Notes under the pieces: model-generated
The model's database searches: none
Told to the model about the DNA's origin: nothing
The model's input: only the letters and a program-made list of their open reading frames with translations
Translations under genes and position numbers: made by a program
NCBI RefSeq assembly: GCF_029894335.1
Contig: NZ_JARXZC010000005.1
Coordinates: 1 to 64,000 of the forward strand
Length of the DNA: 64,000 nt
Origin: Kitasatospora sp. MAP5-34
Lineage (GTDB): Bacteria > Actinomycetota > Actinomycetes > Streptomycetales > Streptomycetaceae
Direction: 5' to 3'
In this document: positions 8,571-18,807 of the stretch, in pieces
Layout of the letters: each line of letters starts with the position of its first letter
Position numbering within the stretch: the stretch's first letter is position 1

Positions 8571-10337
8571 GTGGCAGCCCACGATGACGACTACACCCGC
8601 AGCACCGGTAAGCCCGCTCGTGGTTCCGACGAGGCAGCACAGCTCTCGTACCTCGAGCAGGAGATCGCCGTCCTGCGCCGCAAGCTCGCCGACTCACCGC
8701 GCTCCTCGAGGGTTCTCGAGGAGCGAGTAGTCGAGCTCCAGACCAGTCTGGCCGGCGTGACGGCACAGAACGAACGGCTCGTCTCCACTCTTCGAGAGGC
8801 CCGCGACCAGATCGTGGCCCTCAAGGAGGAAGTGGACCGGCTCGCCCAGCCGCCGGCCGGATTCGGTACCTTCCTCAGCCAGAACGAGGACGGTACCGCC
8901 GACATCTTCACCGGTGGCCGCAAGCTCCGCGTCAACGTCAGCCCCGCCGTCGAACTCGACGAGCTGCGCCGCGGCCAGGAAGTGATGCTCAACGAGGCCC
9001 TCAACATCGTGGACGCGATGGCCTTCGAGAGCATCGGCGACATCGTCACCCTCAAGGAAGTCCTCGAGGACGGCGAACGCGCCCTGGTCACCGGGCACAC
9101 CGACGAGGAGCGGGTGGTCCGGCTCGCCGAGCCTCTCCGCGACATCGCCCTTCGGGTCGGCGACGCGCTCCTGCTGGAGCCGCGTTCAGGCTACGTGTAC
9201 GAGGTGGTGCCCAAGTCGGAGGTCGAGGACCTGGTCCTCGAGGAGGTACCGGACATCGACTACCGGCAGATCGGCGGTCTGGCGAACCAGATCGAGCAGA
9301 TCCGCGACGCCGTCGAGCTCCCGTACCTGCACGCCGACCTGTTCAAGGAGTACGAGCTGCGCCCGCCCAAGGGCGTCCTGCTCTACGGCCCTCCCGGCTG
9401 CGGCAAGACGCTGATCGCCAAGGCGGTCGCCAACTCCCTGGCGAAGAAGGTGGCCGAGGTCACCGGGCGTCCGCAGGGGAAGAGCTACTTCCTGAACATC
9501 AAGGGCCCCGAGCTGCTCAACAAGTACGTCGGCGAGACCGAGCGGCAGATCCGCCTGGTCTTCCAGCGTGCGCGTGAGAAGGCCAGCGAGGGCACCCCCG
9601 TCATCGTCTTCTTCGACGAGATGGAGTCGCTCTTCCGCACCCGTGGTTCCGGTGTCAGCTCGGACGTGGAGAACACCATCGTCCCGCAGCTGCTCGCCGA
9701 GATCGACGGCGTGGAGGGGCTGGAGAACGTCATCGTCATCGGTGCCTCGAACCGTGAGGACATGATCGACCCGGCGATCCTGCGGCCCGGCCGCCTCGAC
9801 GTGAAGATCAAGATCGAGCGCCCGGACGCCGAGGCGGCCAAGGACATCTTCTCCAAGTACCTGAAGAACTCGCTGCCCTTCCACCCGGACGACCTCAAGG
9901 AGCACGACGGCTCGGTGGACACCACCGTGGACGCCATGATCCAGGCGGTCGTCGAGCGGATGTACACCGAGACCGAGGAGAACCGCTTCCTGGAGGTCAC
10001 CTACGCCAACGGTGACAAGGAGGTCCTGTACTTCAAGGACTTCAACTCCGGCGCGATGATCCAGAACATCGTCGACCGCGCGAAGAAGATGGCCATCAAG
10101 GACTTCCTCGACCACGGTCAGCGCGGTCTGCGCGTCTCCCACCTGCTCGCCGCCTGTGTGGACGAGTTCAAGGAGAACGAGGACCTGCCCAACACCACCA
10201 ACCCGGACGACTGGGCCCGCATCTCCGGCAAGAAGGGCGAGCGGATCGTCTTCATCCGCACGCTCGTCACCGGCAAGCAGGGCGCCGAGTCCGGCCGCTC
10301 CATCGACACCGTCGCCAACACGGGGCAGTACCTGTAA
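8571..10337 (+). CDS. arc: Proteasome-associated AAA+ ATPase ARC (Mpa)
   Basis: 588 residues. A coiled coil (about 25-92), which in this family binds Pup, precedes two OB-type domains (about 95-230) and one AAA+ module. Walker A GPPGCGKT lies at about 273-280, Walker B VIVFFDE at about 344-350, and the conserved arginine-finger region follows. The C terminus is GQYL, the family's docking tail for the 20S proteasome. The hexamer unfolds pupylated proteins and feeds them to the core particle. GTG 8571 lies just after a GGAGGAGGTGAGG ribosome site and gives the N terminus VAAHDDD typical of streptomycete ARC; the in-frame ATG at 8562 lies inside that site. Confidence 0.97.
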   Translation: MAAHDDDYTRSTGKPARGSDEAAQLSYLEQEIAVLRRKLADSPRSSRVLEERVVELQTSLAGVTAQNERLVSTLREARDQIVALKEEVDRLAQPPAGFGTFLSQNEDGTADIFTGGRKLRVNVSPAVELDELRRGQEVMLNEALNIVDAMAFESIGDIVTLKEVLEDGERALVTGHTDEERVVRLAEPLRDIALRVGDALLLEPRSGYVYEVVPKSEVEDLVLEEVPDIDYRQIGGLANQIEQIRDAVELPYLHADLFKEYELRPPKGVLLYGPPGCGKTLIAKAVANSLAKKVAEVTGRPQGKSYFLNIKGPELLNKYVGETERQIRLVFQRAREKASEGTPVIVFFDEMESLFRTRGSGVSSDVENTIVPQLLAEIDGVEGLENVIVIGASNREDMIDPAILRPGRLDVKIKIERPDAEAAKDIFSKYLKNSLPFHPDDLKEHDGSVDTTVDAMIQAVVERMYTETEENRFLEVTYANGDKEVLYFKDFNSGAMIQNIVDRAKKMAIKDFLDHGQRGLRVSHLLAACVDEFKENEDLPNTTNPDDWARISGKKGERIVFIRTLVTGKQGAESGRSIDTVANTGQYL

Positions 10338-10352
10338 CCCAGTCCGTACGTA

Positions 10353-10394
10353 ACCGTCCGGCTGCGGCGCCCACGGGCCCCGCAGCCGGACGGT
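10353..10394 (+). terminator. arc terminator
   Basis: Perfect 15-base arms (10353-10367 and 10380-10394) with a 12-base loop lie 16 bases after the arc stop. This suggests dop has its own promoter in the following 140 bases. Confidence 0.8.
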
Positions 10395-10532
10395 GCGTCT
10401 CGGCTCCGGGGCGGCGCCCGGAGATCTAGGCTCGACCCGACGTCCGGCGGTACCGCCGCCCGGCGGCGGAGCTGTGAGCGGTACGTCAGTGCTCGGCCCG
10501 GTGGGGGCGGAGCGCAGGGCAAGGAGGGCCGC

Positions 10533-12044
10533 ATGACCGTACGGCGCGTGATGGGGATCGAGACCGAGTACGGGATCTCCGTGCCAGGGCACCCGAACGC
10601 CAACGCCATGCTCACCTCGTCCCAGATCGTCAACGCCTACGCGGCGGCGATGCACCGGGCGCGGCGGGCTCGTTGGGACTTCGAGGAGGAGAACCCGCTG
10701 CGCGACGCCCGGGGCTTCGACCTCGCGCGGGACGTGGCGGACGCCAGCCAGCTCACCGACGAGGACATCGGCCTGGCCAACATCATCCTCACCAACGGCG
10801 CCCGCTTCTACGTGGACCACGCGCACCCCGAGTACAGCTCGCCCGAGGTCACCAACCCGCGCGACGCCGTGCTCTGGGACAAGGCCGGCGAGCGCGTCAT
10901 GGCGGAGGCCGCCGCCCGCGCGTTCGAGCTGCCGAACGGGCAGAAGATCAACCTGTACAAGAACAACACGGACAACAAGGGCGCCTCCTACGGCACCCAC
11001 GAGAACTACCTGATGAAGCGGGCGACACCGTTCGCCGACATCGTCCGCCACCTCACCCCGTTCTTCGTCTCCCGGCAGGTCGTCACCGGCGCGGGCCGGG
11101 TCGGGCTCGGCCAGGACGGTTCCGCCGACGGCTTCCAACTGAGCCAGCGCGCCGACTACTTCGAGGTCGAGGTCGGGCTCGAAACCACCCTCAAACGCCC
11201 GATCATCAACACCCGCGACGAACCGCACGCCGACGCCGAGAAGTACCGCCGGCTGCACGTGATCATCGGTGACGCCAACCTCTCCGAGATCTCCACCTAC
11301 CTCAAGCTGGGCACCACCTCGCTGGTGCTGGCGATGATCGAGGAGTCCTTCATCGCGGTCGACCTGGCCGTCGACCAGCCCGTCCGCACCCTGCACCGGG
11401 TCTCCCACGACCCGTCGCTGCAACACCTGATCACGCTGCGCAGCGGCCGTAAACTCACCGCCGTCCAGTTGCAGATGGAGTACTGCGAGCTGGCCCGCAA
11501 GTACGTCGAGGACCGCTACGGGCAGGACGCCGACGAGCAGACGGTGGACATCCTGACCCGCTGGGAGGACGTCCTGGGCCGCCTGGAACGGGACCCGATG
11601 AGCCTGTCCAAGCAGCTCGACTGGGTCGCCAAGAAGGAGCTGCTGGAGGGCTACCGCCAGCGCGACGGCCTGGACTGGGACAACCCCCGGCTGCACCTGG
11701 TCGACCTCCAGTACAGCGACGTACGGCCCGACAAGGGGCTCTACAACCGGCTGGTGGCCCGTGGGCGCTTCGAGCGGCTGCTGACCGAGGACGAGGTCAC
11801 CAGGGCCGTCCGCAAGCCCCCGGAGGACACCCGGGCGTACTTCCGGGGCCGCTGCCTGGAGCAGTACGCCGAGCATGTCGCGGCGGCCTCCTGGGACTCG
11901 GTGATCTTCGACCTCCCCGGCCGGGACTCGCTGCAGCGCGTCCCCACCCTGGAGCCGCTGCGGGGCACCCGGAAGCACGTCAAGGAGCTGCTGGACAGGT
12001 GTCGCACGGCAGAGGACCTCGTCCGGGTGCTGTCCGGACAGTGA
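10533..12044 (+). CDS. dop: Pup deamidase/depupylase
   Basis: 503 residues, related to carboxylate-amine ligases and glutamine synthetase. Dop converts the C-terminal Gln of Pup to Glu and also removes Pup from substrates. The N-terminal [10 protein letters not shown] motif, the [14 protein letters not shown] motif and the HENYLMKR motif are present, as is the insert near residues 40-80 (the Dop loop) that PafA lacks. ATG 10533 follows AAGGAGGG. It precedes pup in the same direction, and its C-terminal RVLSGQ matches family length. Function is assigned from the family, and the match is strong. Confidence 0.96.
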   Translation: MTVRRVMGIETEYGISVPGHPNANAMLTSSQIVNAYAAAMHRARRARWDFEEENPLRDARGFDLARDVADASQLTDEDIGLANIILTNGARFYVDHAHPEYSSPEVTNPRDAVLWDKAGERVMAEAAARAFELPNGQKINLYKNNTDNKGASYGTHENYLMKRATPFADIVRHLTPFFVSRQVVTGAGRVGLGQDGSADGFQLSQRADYFEVEVGLETTLKRPIINTRDEPHADAEKYRRLHVIIGDANLSEISTYLKLGTTSLVLAMIEESFIAVDLAVDQPVRTLHRVSHDPSLQHLITLRSGRKLTAVQLQMEYCELARKYVEDRYGQDADEQTVDILTRWEDVLGRLERDPMSLSKQLDWVAKKELLEGYRQRDGLDWDNPRLHLVDLQYSDVRPDKGLYNRLVARGRFERLLTEDEVTRAVRKPPEDTRAYFRGRCLEQYAEHVAAASWDSVIFDLPGRDSLQRVPTLEPLRGTRKHVKELLDRCRTAEDLVRVLSGQ

Positions 12045-12078
12045 GACCTCCGGTAACTTTTCGATCACTATGGGTGAA

Positions 12079-12110
12079 CGCTCCCCGGATGGGAATCATT
12101 CGGGGGAGCG
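12079..12110 (+). terminator. Hairpin after dop
   Basis: CGCTCCCC (12079-12086) pairs with GGGGGAGCG (12102-12110). An alternative pairing of AACGCTCC with GGAGCGTT (12112-12119) is also possible. It may be a terminator or an attenuator between dop and pup. Confidence 0.5.
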
Positions 12111-12228
12111 CGGAGCGTTGAAGTATCAGCGCCCGTACGAACCGGCGGCGAATTCCGCCTCCGGTGTATAGGGTCTGAGGAGCAGCGCAGACCGTACCGT
12201 GCCAGACGAGTCGAGCGGGGTGAGGAAA

Positions 12229-12447
12229 ATGGCGAGCAAGGACACCGACGGCGGCCAGCAGCGGGCGAACCGCTCCTCCGAGAAGGCCGAGGAGGAGACT
12301 GCGGAAGCGCAGAACTCCGACGACCTCAAGGAGCGCCAGGAAAAGCTGAGCGATGACGTCGACGCGGTACTGGACGAAATCGACGACGTGCTGGAGTCGA
12401 ATGCCGAGGACTTCGTGCGGCAGTTTGTCCAGAAGGGTGGACAGTAG
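12229..12447 (+). CDS. pup: Prokaryotic ubiquitin-like protein Pup
   Basis: 72 residues, highly charged and largely disordered. The helical ARC-binding stretch includes LKERQEKLSDDVDAVLDEID, and the protein ends FVRQFVQKGGQ. The terminal Gln must be deamidated by Dop before PafA can link Pup to substrate lysines. ATG 12229 follows GTGAGGAAA; an in-frame ATG at 12199 would add ten residues not found in family members. A TATAGGGT element around 12167-12174 may be the -10. It sits between dop and prcB. Confidence 0.96.
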   Translation: MASKDTDGGQQRANRSSEKAEEETAEAQNSDDLKERQEKLSDDVDAVLDEIDDVLESNAEDFVRQFVQKGGQ

Positions 12448-12453
12448 CCTGAA

Positions 12454-12479
12454 TGCCCGATAGGAAAATATATCGGGCA
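12454..12479 (+). terminator. AT-loop hairpin just after pup
   Basis: TGCCCGATA (12454-12462) pairs perfectly with TATCGGGCA (12471-12479) around GGAAAATA. It lies 7 bases after the pup stop, where it could stabilise the short pup message or partly terminate before prcB. Confidence 0.6.
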
Positions 12480-12491
12480 GCCAGCAGGTTT

Positions 12492-12534
12492 CGTTCGCGC
12501 GCAATGGGTCCTGGGGACTTGTTGCGCGCGAACG
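12492..12534. promoter_or_regulatory. Perfect 13-bp inverted repeat in the pup-prcB spacer
   Basis: CGTTCGCGCGCAA (12492-12504) and TTGCGCGCGAACG (12522-12534) flank a 17-base loop. It could be a hairpin or an operator. It overlaps the start of a tandem repeat. Confidence 0.5.
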
Positions 12535-12601
12535 CGCAGTGATACGAACGCGCAGCGGTACGAACGTGCAGAGTACGAACGCGCAGAGTACGAACGCGCA
12601 G
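12528..12601. repeat. Tandem repeat of CGAACGCGCAG, five units
   Basis: The 11-mer CGAACGCGCAG recurs at 12529, 12545, 12561 (one mismatch), 12576 and 12591, giving a 15-16 base period with TA-containing linkers such as AGTA. It lies in the 269-base spacer between pup and prcB. Confidence 0.75.
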
Positions 12602-12716
12602 TGTTCGGGTCGCGGGTGAGCGGCTCGCGCGGAATCGGACGGGCCCGGCAGGTGGATCACGCCCTGGAACCGGGTAGGGTCCGGGCATCCTTGATGATCT
12701 ACCTGGAAGGAATCGA

Positions 12717-13559
12717 GTGGAAGCCAACACTGGTGGCACCGGGCGTCTACCGGCCGCCTTCCTGACCCCCGGGTCCTCGTCGTTCATCGACTTCCTGGCC
12801 CAGCACTCGCCACAGCTGATCCCCGGCGGCCGAGCCCTCCCCGAGGGCCTGACGATCGAGGCGCCGCACGGCACCACCATCGTCTCGGCGGTCTTCGACG
12901 GCGGCGTGGTGATCGCCGGTGACCGCCGGGCGACCATGGGGAACGTGATCGCCCAGCGCGACATCGAGAAGGTCTTCCCGGCCGACGAGTACAGCGCGGT
13001 CGGCATCGCCGGCACGGCGGGCCTGGCGGTCGAGATGGTGCGCCTGTTCCAGCTGGAGCTGGAGCACTACGAGAAGATCGAGGGCACGGTGCTCTCCCTG
13101 GAGGGCAAGGCCAACCGCCTCACCACCATGATCCGGAACAACCTCGGCATGGCGATGCAGGGGCTGGCCGTGGTCCCGATGTTCGCCGGGTACGACCTGG
13201 ACCTGAGCCGGGGCCGGATCTTCACCTACGACGTGACGGGCGGGCGCTCCGAGGAGCGCGGCTTCGCCGCCACCGGCTCGGGCTCGGTCTTCGCCCGGGG
13301 TTCGATGAAGAAGCTCTTCCGCGAGGGCCTGACGCCGGAGCAGGCCGCGATGCTGGTCGTCCAGGCGCTGTACGACGCCGCCGACGACGACTCGGCGACC
13401 GGTGGCCCGGACCTCGCCCGCAAGATCTTCCCGATCGTTTCGGTGATCACCGAGGACGGCTTCCGCAGGCTCACCGACGACGAGGTCTCCGAGATCGCCG
13501 TCTCCGTCACCGAAGCCCGCCGAGGCCACCCCAACGGTCCGCAGGCCCCGCTCATCTAA
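12717..13559 (+). CDS. prcB: 20S proteasome beta subunit
   Basis: 280 residues. A propeptide of about 52 residues ends at HG, and autocleavage exposes catalytic Thr53 ([11 protein letters not shown]). The GDRRATMGN loop supplies the conserved Asp/Arg, and the downstream Lys region is typical of Ntn hydrolases. Two heptameric beta rings form the proteolytic chamber in the cytoplasm. GTG 12717 follows GGAAGGA. A 197-base spacer containing a long inverted repeat separates it from prcA, whereas in many actinobacteria the two genes are close or overlapping. Confidence 0.97.
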   Translation: MEANTGGTGRLPAAFLTPGSSSFIDFLAQHSPQLIPGGRALPEGLTIEAPHGTTIVSAVFDGGVVIAGDRRATMGNVIAQRDIEKVFPADEYSAVGIAGTAGLAVEMVRLFQLELEHYEKIEGTVLSLEGKANRLTTMIRNNLGMAMQGLAVVPMFAGYDLDLSRGRIFTYDVTGGRSEERGFAATGSGSVFARGSMKKLFREGLTPEQAAMLVVQALYDAADDDSATGGPDLARKIFPIVSVITEDGFRRLTDDEVSEIAVSVTEARRGHPNGPQAPLI

Positions 13560-13560
13560 T

Positions 13561-13720
13561 GGAGGGTCCGGCAGATGGTGGACGGCGTCGCGACGCCGGG
13601 GCACGCACCTCGCTATGTTGTCGTCAGTCACCGCAGCTCCGCTGCTGCTCCTTCCTCCGCCTGGCGATGCACGCACCCCAACGCCGCTCCTTCACCCGCC
13701 CACCATCTACCGGACCCTCC
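13561..13720. repeat. 21-bp inverted repeat flanking 118 bp between prcB and prcA
   Basis: GGAGGGTCCGGCAGATGGTG with one further G (13561-13581) is repeated inverted at 13700-13720 with 20 of 21 positions matching. The interior (13582-13699) contains no supported gene. No clear target-site duplication is visible outside the arms. Confidence 0.8.
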
Positions 13721-13756
13721 GTCCGCCGATACCTTCAGAAAAGGGGATGACCGCCG

Positions 13757-14596
13757 GTGTCCACACCCTTCTACGTCTCGCCTCAGCAGGCCATGGCGGA
13801 CCGCGCGGAGTACGCCCGCAAGGGCATCGCGCGCGGCCGAAGCGTGGTCGTACTCACCTACGCCGACGGCATCGTCTTCGTCGCGGAGAACACCTCCCGC
13901 GCGCTGCACAAGGTCTCCGAGATCTACGACAAGATCGCCTTCGCGGCGGTCGGCCGCTACAACGAGTTCGAGAACCTGCGGATCGGCGGCGTGCGCTACG
14001 CCGACCTGCGCGGGTACTCCTACGACCGGGCCGACGTGACGGCCCGTGGCCTCGCCAACGTCTACGCCCAGACGCTCGGCACGATCTTCTCCTCGGTCGG
14101 CGAGAAGCCGTACGAGGTCGAGCTCGTGGTGGCCGAGGTCGGCAAGGCGCCCGAGGACGACCAGATCTACCGGCTGACGCCGGACGGTTCCGTGGTCGAC
14201 GAGAAGAACTCCGTCGTGGTCGGCGGCAACGCCGACTCCATCGGCAACCACGTGGGCGAGCGCCACCGCGTGGGCCAGTCCCTCGCCGAGGCCCTCAAGG
14301 TCGCCGTGGACGCCCTCGCCAGGGACCCCAACGGCGGCACCCCGCGCACCCTCACCACCGAGCAGCTGGAAGTCGCCGTCCTGGACCGCAGGCGCCCGCA
14401 GAAGCGCAAGTTCAAGCGCATCCTGGGCACCGAGCTCGCCCGCCTGCTGGCGGGCGACGAGACGGCCGCCGACGAGCCTGCGGCCGTGGAGACGGCGGCT
14501 GCGGCTCCCGGCGACGCGAACGGCGCGACCGATGCGAACGGCGCGACCGACGACACCGACCCGGACGTCGGCGAGCTGCCCCCGCCCGCGGAGTAG
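13757..14596 (+). CDS. prcA: 20S proteasome alpha subunit
   Basis: 279 residues. The non-catalytic alpha subunit forms the gated outer rings that receive ARC. The N terminus [20 protein letters not shown] is the alpha-type gate and H0 helix region. The [20 protein letters not shown] strand and the [20 protein letters not shown] region are typical. The tail after residue 240 is low-complexity, rich in Ala, Asp and Gly, with two near-identical NGATD units. The GTG start at 13757 follows AAAAGGGGATGA. A hairpin follows the stop. Confidence 0.97.
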   Translation: MSTPFYVSPQQAMADRAEYARKGIARGRSVVVLTYADGIVFVAENTSRALHKVSEIYDKIAFAAVGRYNEFENLRIGGVRYADLRGYSYDRADVTARGLANVYAQTLGTIFSSVGEKPYEVELVVAEVGKAPEDDQIYRLTPDGSVVDEKNSVVVGGNADSIGNHVGERHRVGQSLAEALKVAVDALARDPNGGTPRTLTTEQLEVAVLDRRRPQKRKFKRILGTELARLLAGDETAADEPAAVETAAAAPGDANGATDANGATDDTDPDVGELPPPAE

Positions 14597-14608
14597 CCCG
14601 CGCGCGTG

Positions 14609-14645
14609 AATCCCGTACGACGGCCACCGGCCGCCGTACGGGATT
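14609..14645 (+). terminator. prcA terminator
   Basis: AATCCCGTACGACGG (14609-14623) pairs with CCGCCGTACGGGATT (14631-14645), with one mismatch and a short loop, shortly after the prcA stop. It separates prcA from pafA transcriptionally. Confidence 0.75.
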
Positions 14646-14738
14646 TCCGTGCGTCTGCGGGAGTTGGCGGCATAACGTGATGGGATCGGCATCTCGCAAA
14701 GGGGTTTCATCCGTCCCCGAAAAGAGAAAAGATGCCTC

Positions 14739-16100
14739 ATGGACCGCCGAATTTTCGGGCTGGAGAACGAGTACGGTGTCACGTGTACGTTTCGGGGACA
14801 ACGACGTCTGTCTCCTGACGAGGTGGCCAGGTACCTCTTCCGCCGCGTAGTTTCCTGGGGCCGGAGCAGCAACGTCTTCCTGAAGAACGGTGCCCGGCTG
14901 TACCTCGACGTCGGATCGCACCCCGAGTACGCCACGCCCGAGTGCGATGACGTCACGGAACTCGTGACGCACGACAAGGCGGGCGAACGCATCCTCGAGG
15001 GCCTCCTGGTGGACGCCGAACGGCGCCTGCACGAGGAGGGCATCGCCGGGGACGTCTACCTGTTCAAGAACAACACCGACTCGGCCGGCAACTCCTACGG
15101 CTGCCACGAGAACTATCTGGTGGCCCGGCACGGGGAGTTCTCCCGGCTCGCCGACGTGCTGATCCCCTTCCTGGTGACGCGTCAGCTGATCTGCGGCGCG
15201 GGCAAGGTGCTGCAGACCCCGCGCGGTGCGGTCTTCTGCGTCAGCCAGCGGGCCGAGCACATCTGGGAGGGCGTCAGCTCCGCGACCACCCGCTCCCGTC
15301 CGATCATCAACACCCGCGACGAGCCGCACGCCGACGCCGAGCGCTACCGCAGGCTGCACGTCATCGTCGGCGACTCCAACATGTCGGAGACCACCACCCT
15401 GCTCAAGGTCGGCGCCACCGACCTGGTGCTGCGCCTGATCGAGGCCGGCGTGGTGATGCGTGACCTCACCCTGGAGAACCCGATCCGGGCGATCCGCGAG
15501 GTCAGCCACGACCTGACCGGCACCCACCAGGTCCGCCTGGCCAACGGCCGGGAGGCCAGCGCGCTGGACATCCAGGAGGAGTACTACTCCAAGGCCCTGG
15601 AGTTCGCGGACCGCAAGGGCATCAATGAGGGCACCATCGGCCAGGTGCTCGACCTCTGGGGGCGCACCCTGGAGGCGGTCCGTACGGAGGACCTGGCCAA
15701 GGTCGACACCGAGATCGACTGGATCATGAAGTACCGGTTGATCGAGCGGTACCGCGCCAAGCACGAGATGAGCATGTCCAACCCCCGGGTGGCGCAGATC
15801 GACCTCGCGTACCACGACATCCACCGTCGGCGCGGGTTGTTCTACCTGCTGCAGAACAAGGGGCAGGCCAAGCGGGTCACCACCGACCTGAAGACCTTCG
15901 AGGCCAAGTCGGTGCCCCCGCAGACCACCCGGGCCCGGCTGCGCGGCGACTTCATCCGCCGGGCCCAGGAGCAGCGCCGGGACTTCACGGTCGACTGGGT
16001 GCACCTGAAGCTGAACGACCAGGCACAGCGGACGGTGCTCTGCAAGGACCCGTTCCGGTCGGTGGACGAGCGGGTGGAGAAGCTCATCGCAGGGATGTGA
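14739..16100 (+). CDS. pafA: Pup-protein ligase
   Basis: 453 residues. It uses ATP to link the C-terminal Glu of Pup to substrate lysines. The N terminus [18 protein letters not shown], the block [20 protein letters not shown] and the [16 protein letters not shown] motif are near-universal in PafA. The Dop-specific insert is absent. The paralogous relation to the dop product is clear from shared HENYLV and [14 protein letters not shown] blocks. The ATG start has only a weak AGAGAAAAG ribosome site. A strong terminator follows before the FKBP genes. Confidence 0.97.
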   Translation: MDRRIFGLENEYGVTCTFRGQRRLSPDEVARYLFRRVVSWGRSSNVFLKNGARLYLDVGSHPEYATPECDDVTELVTHDKAGERILEGLLVDAERRLHEEGIAGDVYLFKNNTDSAGNSYGCHENYLVARHGEFSRLADVLIPFLVTRQLICGAGKVLQTPRGAVFCVSQRAEHIWEGVSSATTRSRPIINTRDEPHADAERYRRLHVIVGDSNMSETTTLLKVGATDLVLRLIEAGVVMRDLTLENPIRAIREVSHDLTGTHQVRLANGREASALDIQEEYYSKALEFADRKGINEGTIGQVLDLWGRTLEAVRTEDLAKVDTEIDWIMKYRLIERYRAKHEMSMSNPRVAQIDLAYHDIHRRRGLFYLLQNKGQAKRVTTDLKTFEAKSVPPQTTRARLRGDFIRRAQEQRRDFTVDWVHLKLNDQAQRTVLCKDPFRSVDERVEKLIAGM

Positions 16101-16148
16101 CGCAGCTGGGTGTGACACCGCCGGGCAGGGAGGTGATCCTGCCGGACA

Positions 16149-16188
16149 GGGGTGGTGATCGGATGAATTGTCCGGTCACCACCCCTTT
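16149..16188 (+). terminator. pafA terminator
   Basis: GGGGTGGTGATCGG (16149-16162) pairs with CCGGTCACCACCCC (16172-16185), with one G-T pair, followed by TTT. Confidence 0.8.
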
Positions 16189-16268
16189 GCGTGTGGTTGT
16201 GCCTACCCGGCGGGGGACGAATCGGGTCATACGCTGACGGTCAAGACCGACCGACAGTTAGGAACGCC

Positions 16269-17258
16269 GTGCGTCGTCTCGCCGGGCTGCTCGTAGCGCT
16301 GCCTGTTGCCCTGCTCGCCGCGTGCAGCAGCGGGTCGCCCTCCTCGGCCGGGCCCTCGGCGTCCGCGCTGGCCTCGGCACCCGCCGTGCCGACGCCGGTC
16401 GCCTCGGCCTCGCCGATGCCGACGGTGGCGGGGGACTTCGGCACCAAGGCCACCATCACCATCCCCGCCGGGCAGAAGCCGGGCGGGCAGTTCGTGGTGC
16501 ACACGGTGAGCGAGGGCGACGGCGCGACGGTCGCCAAGAACGACTGGGTGACGGTCAACTTCACCGCGAAGGACTGGACGAGCGGCAAGGATCTCTCCAG
16601 CTCGTACGACTCCGGGCAGAAGCCGCAGCTCTACCAGGCGGGCAGCGGCCAGCTGGTGCCCGCCTTCGACCAGGGTGTGGTGGGCAAGAAGGTCGGCAGC
16701 CGGCAGCTGGTGGTGGCGCCCCCGGCGGCGGCCTTCGGCAGCCAGGGCAACACCGCGCTGGGGGTCGGCGCGGCGGACACCGTGGTCTTCGTGCTGGACA
16801 TCATGGAGGCCGTGCCGCAGGACTCCACCATCGCGGGCACGCTCACCCAGCCGCCGGCCGGTTCGCCGCAGGTCAAGGACAACGGCAAGGCCGCGCCGAC
16901 GATCACCGTCCCGCCGGGTCCGCCCGCGCCGCCCACCGACCTGCAGAAGTTCGTGCTGGTCAAGGGGGACGGCAAGCAGGTCCAGTCGGGCCAGACCCTG
17001 GTGGTCCAGTACACCGGCGTGCTGTGGAGCAACGGTCAGCAGTTCGACTCCTCCTGGAGCCACGGCGGCGCGCAGGCGCTGCAGGTGGGGACGGGTTCGC
17101 TGATCAAGGGCTGGGACCAGGGGCTGGTCGGTCAGACCGTCGGCAGCCGGGTCGAGCTGGTGGTGCCGCCCGCGCTCGGGTACGGCGGTCAGGCGCAGGC
17201 CTCGGTGCCCGCGAACTCCACTCTGGTCTTTGTCATCGACATCCTGGAGGCTGTGTAG
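16269..17258 (+). CDS. Lipoprotein with two FKBP-type prolyl isomerase domains
   Basis: 329 residues. The signal peptide ends with a lipobox LLAAC (Cys19), so the protein should be anchored outside the membrane. A Ser/Ala/Pro linker leads to a first FKBP-like domain (about 75-190, QLYQAGSGQLVPAFDQGVVG), which is diverged, and a second more typical domain (about 225-329, YTGVLWSNGQQFDSSW and VPPALGYGG). It probably helps fold exported proteins by cis-trans proline isomerisation. GTG 16269 follows AGGAA. The longer frame from 16191 would lose the signal peptide. It is the first of three FKBP genes in a row. Confidence 0.88.
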   Translation: MRRLAGLLVALPVALLAACSSGSPSSAGPSASALASAPAVPTPVASASPMPTVAGDFGTKATITIPAGQKPGGQFVVHTVSEGDGATVAKNDWVTVNFTAKDWTSGKDLSSSYDSGQKPQLYQAGSGQLVPAFDQGVVGKKVGSRQLVVAPPAAAFGSQGNTALGVGAADTVVFVLDIMEAVPQDSTIAGTLTQPPAGSPQVKDNGKAAPTITVPPGPPAPPTDLQKFVLVKGDGKQVQSGQTLVVQYTGVLWSNGQQFDSSWSHGGAQALQVGTGSLIKGWDQGLVGQTVGSRVELVVPPALGYGGQAQASVPANSTLVFVIDILEAV

Positions 17259-17385
17259 CCGCGTGCCGTGGCGCACCGGAAGCGTCCACCCTCATCATCA
17301 CCTGACATACTGCTGCCCGTCCGCACTGTGGTATGCGTCGTCAGGCCCCCGGTGAGGGCCCGCACGGCTGGATGGATGGGGAGTC

Positions 17386-18699
17386 ATGTCTGAGAAAGCG
17401 TCGAGCCCGGGCGAGGCCGGCACCGCGAACGGCGCCGCTGCCGGTGACCCGGCCGCCTCGCGGCCCGGCGGTCCGCTGCCGGGCGAGGGTGAGTCGATCG
17501 TCGTACCGCCGTCGATCCTGAAGCAGCAGGCGGGCTGGGGCCAGACCCCGGCGCAGCCGCGTACGGACACCGCGAAGGACGCCGAACCGCAGGTGTTCGC
17601 GTCCACCGTGCGCCGGAAGGACCTGTCCGAGGCGGGTTACAACGAGAACCCGCCCGGAGCGGGCAAGCTCGGCGTGATCCTCGGTACCGTGCTCGCCCTG
17701 CTGCTGGTCGGCAGTGGCATCACGCTGTACATGGTGAACCGGCCGGACTCCTCGAAGTCCAAGGCGGCGGACGCGGCGCCGACCACCGCCCCGCCCACGC
17801 CGACCGCCGACCCGGTGCCGCCGATCAAGGACAGCGCCAAGGTGCTGCCGACGGTGACCGGCGACTTCGGCAAGAAGCCGGTCATCGCGCTGCCCACGGA
17901 GAAGCCGGACGGCTCCTTCGTGGTCAAGCAGATCAGTGAGGGCGACGGCCCGAAGGTCGACAAGGGCAACTGGGTCACGGTCGACTTCGCGGCCAAGGAC
18001 TGGGCGACCGGCAAGGACATCGCCGGTTCGTACGACAGCGGCAAGCCGCAGCTCTACCAGGCCGGTGCGGGCAAGCTCATCCCGGCCCTGGACGCGGCCG
18101 TGGCCGGGCACAAGGCGGGCAGCCGCCTCCTGGTGGTGGCTCCGCCGGCCGCCGGGTTCGGTGCGCAGGGCAACCCGCAGATGAGCGTCGGGGCGACCGA
18201 CAACCTGGTCTTCGTGGTCGACATCAAGCAGGCCACCGCGCCGGACGCCACGCTCAGCGGCGACATGACCGCCCCGCCGGCCGGCATGCCGACGGTGAAG
18301 GACAACGGCAAGAAGGCCGCCGACATCACCCCCGTACCGGGCGTCGCGGACCCGACCGACCTGAAGTCGGCCGTGCTGATCCAGGGCAAGGGGCCCAAGG
18401 TCGAGTCGGGCGAGAAGGTCGTCGTCCAGTACACCGGCGTGCTGTACAAGGACGGCAAGAAGTTCGACTCCTCGCTGGACCACGGGCAGGCGTTCAGCTT
18501 CGTCACCGGTGGCGGCACCGTCATCCCGGGCTGGGACAAGGGCGTCGTCGGCCAGAACGTCGGCAGCCGGGTCGAACTGGTGATCCCGGCCTCGCTGGCC
18601 TACAAGGACCAGCCACCGTCCGCCGCGATCCCGCCGAATGCGACACTTGTGTTCGTGATCGACATTCTTGACGCGGGTGTCGGCGCACCGGACCAGTAG
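17386..18699 (+). CDS. Membrane-anchored protein with two FKBP-type domains
   Basis: 437 residues. A long Gly/Pro-rich cytosolic N terminus (1-94) is followed by one membrane segment (about 95-117, LGVILGTVLALLLVGSGITL). An extracellular region then holds two FKBP domains (about 180-285 and 330-435). Domain order and sequence closely parallel the preceding lipoprotein: both carry NWVTVDF/DWVTVNF, KDWATGKD/KDWTSGKD and PQLYQAG blocks. This marks a gene duplication in which the anchor changed from lipid to helix. ATG 17386 follows GGGGAG. The second domain looks complete (SLAYKDQPPS in place of the usual LAYG). Confidence 0.87.
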   Translation: MSEKASSPGEAGTANGAAAGDPAASRPGGPLPGEGESIVVPPSILKQQAGWGQTPAQPRTDTAKDAEPQVFASTVRRKDLSEAGYNENPPGAGKLGVILGTVLALLLVGSGITLYMVNRPDSSKSKAADAAPTTAPPTPTADPVPPIKDSAKVLPTVTGDFGKKPVIALPTEKPDGSFVVKQISEGDGPKVDKGNWVTVDFAAKDWATGKDIAGSYDSGKPQLYQAGAGKLIPALDAAVAGHKAGSRLLVVAPPAAGFGAQGNPQMSVGATDNLVFVVDIKQATAPDATLSGDMTAPPAGMPTVKDNGKKAADITPVPGVADPTDLKSAVLIQGKGPKVESGEKVVVQYTGVLYKDGKKFDSSLDHGQAFSFVTGGGTVIPGWDKGVVGQNVGSRVELVIPASLAYKDQPPSAAIPPNATLVFVIDILDAGVGAPDQ

Positions 18700-18807
18700 C
18701 CTTACCCAGACGTGCGGCGGACGCCCGTACCGTAGTGCTCGGACAGGCTGCGGGACGGGTGTCCGCCGCTCCGTCATGTACGTACCACCGAACGAGAAGA
18801 GTCTGTT

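Noticed and set aside
9186..12068. A 960-codon minus-strand open frame opposite arc and dop
   Set aside because: Both plus-strand genes are certain, and the antisense product shows only composition-biased sequence.
12079..12228. Possible riboswitch or small RNA between dop and pup
   Set aside because: Only simple hairpins are visible; no conserved riboswitch core could be recognised.
12528..12601. CRISPR array
   Set aside because: Units are 11 bases with 4-5 base linkers and no cas gene is present; this is a simple tandem repeat.
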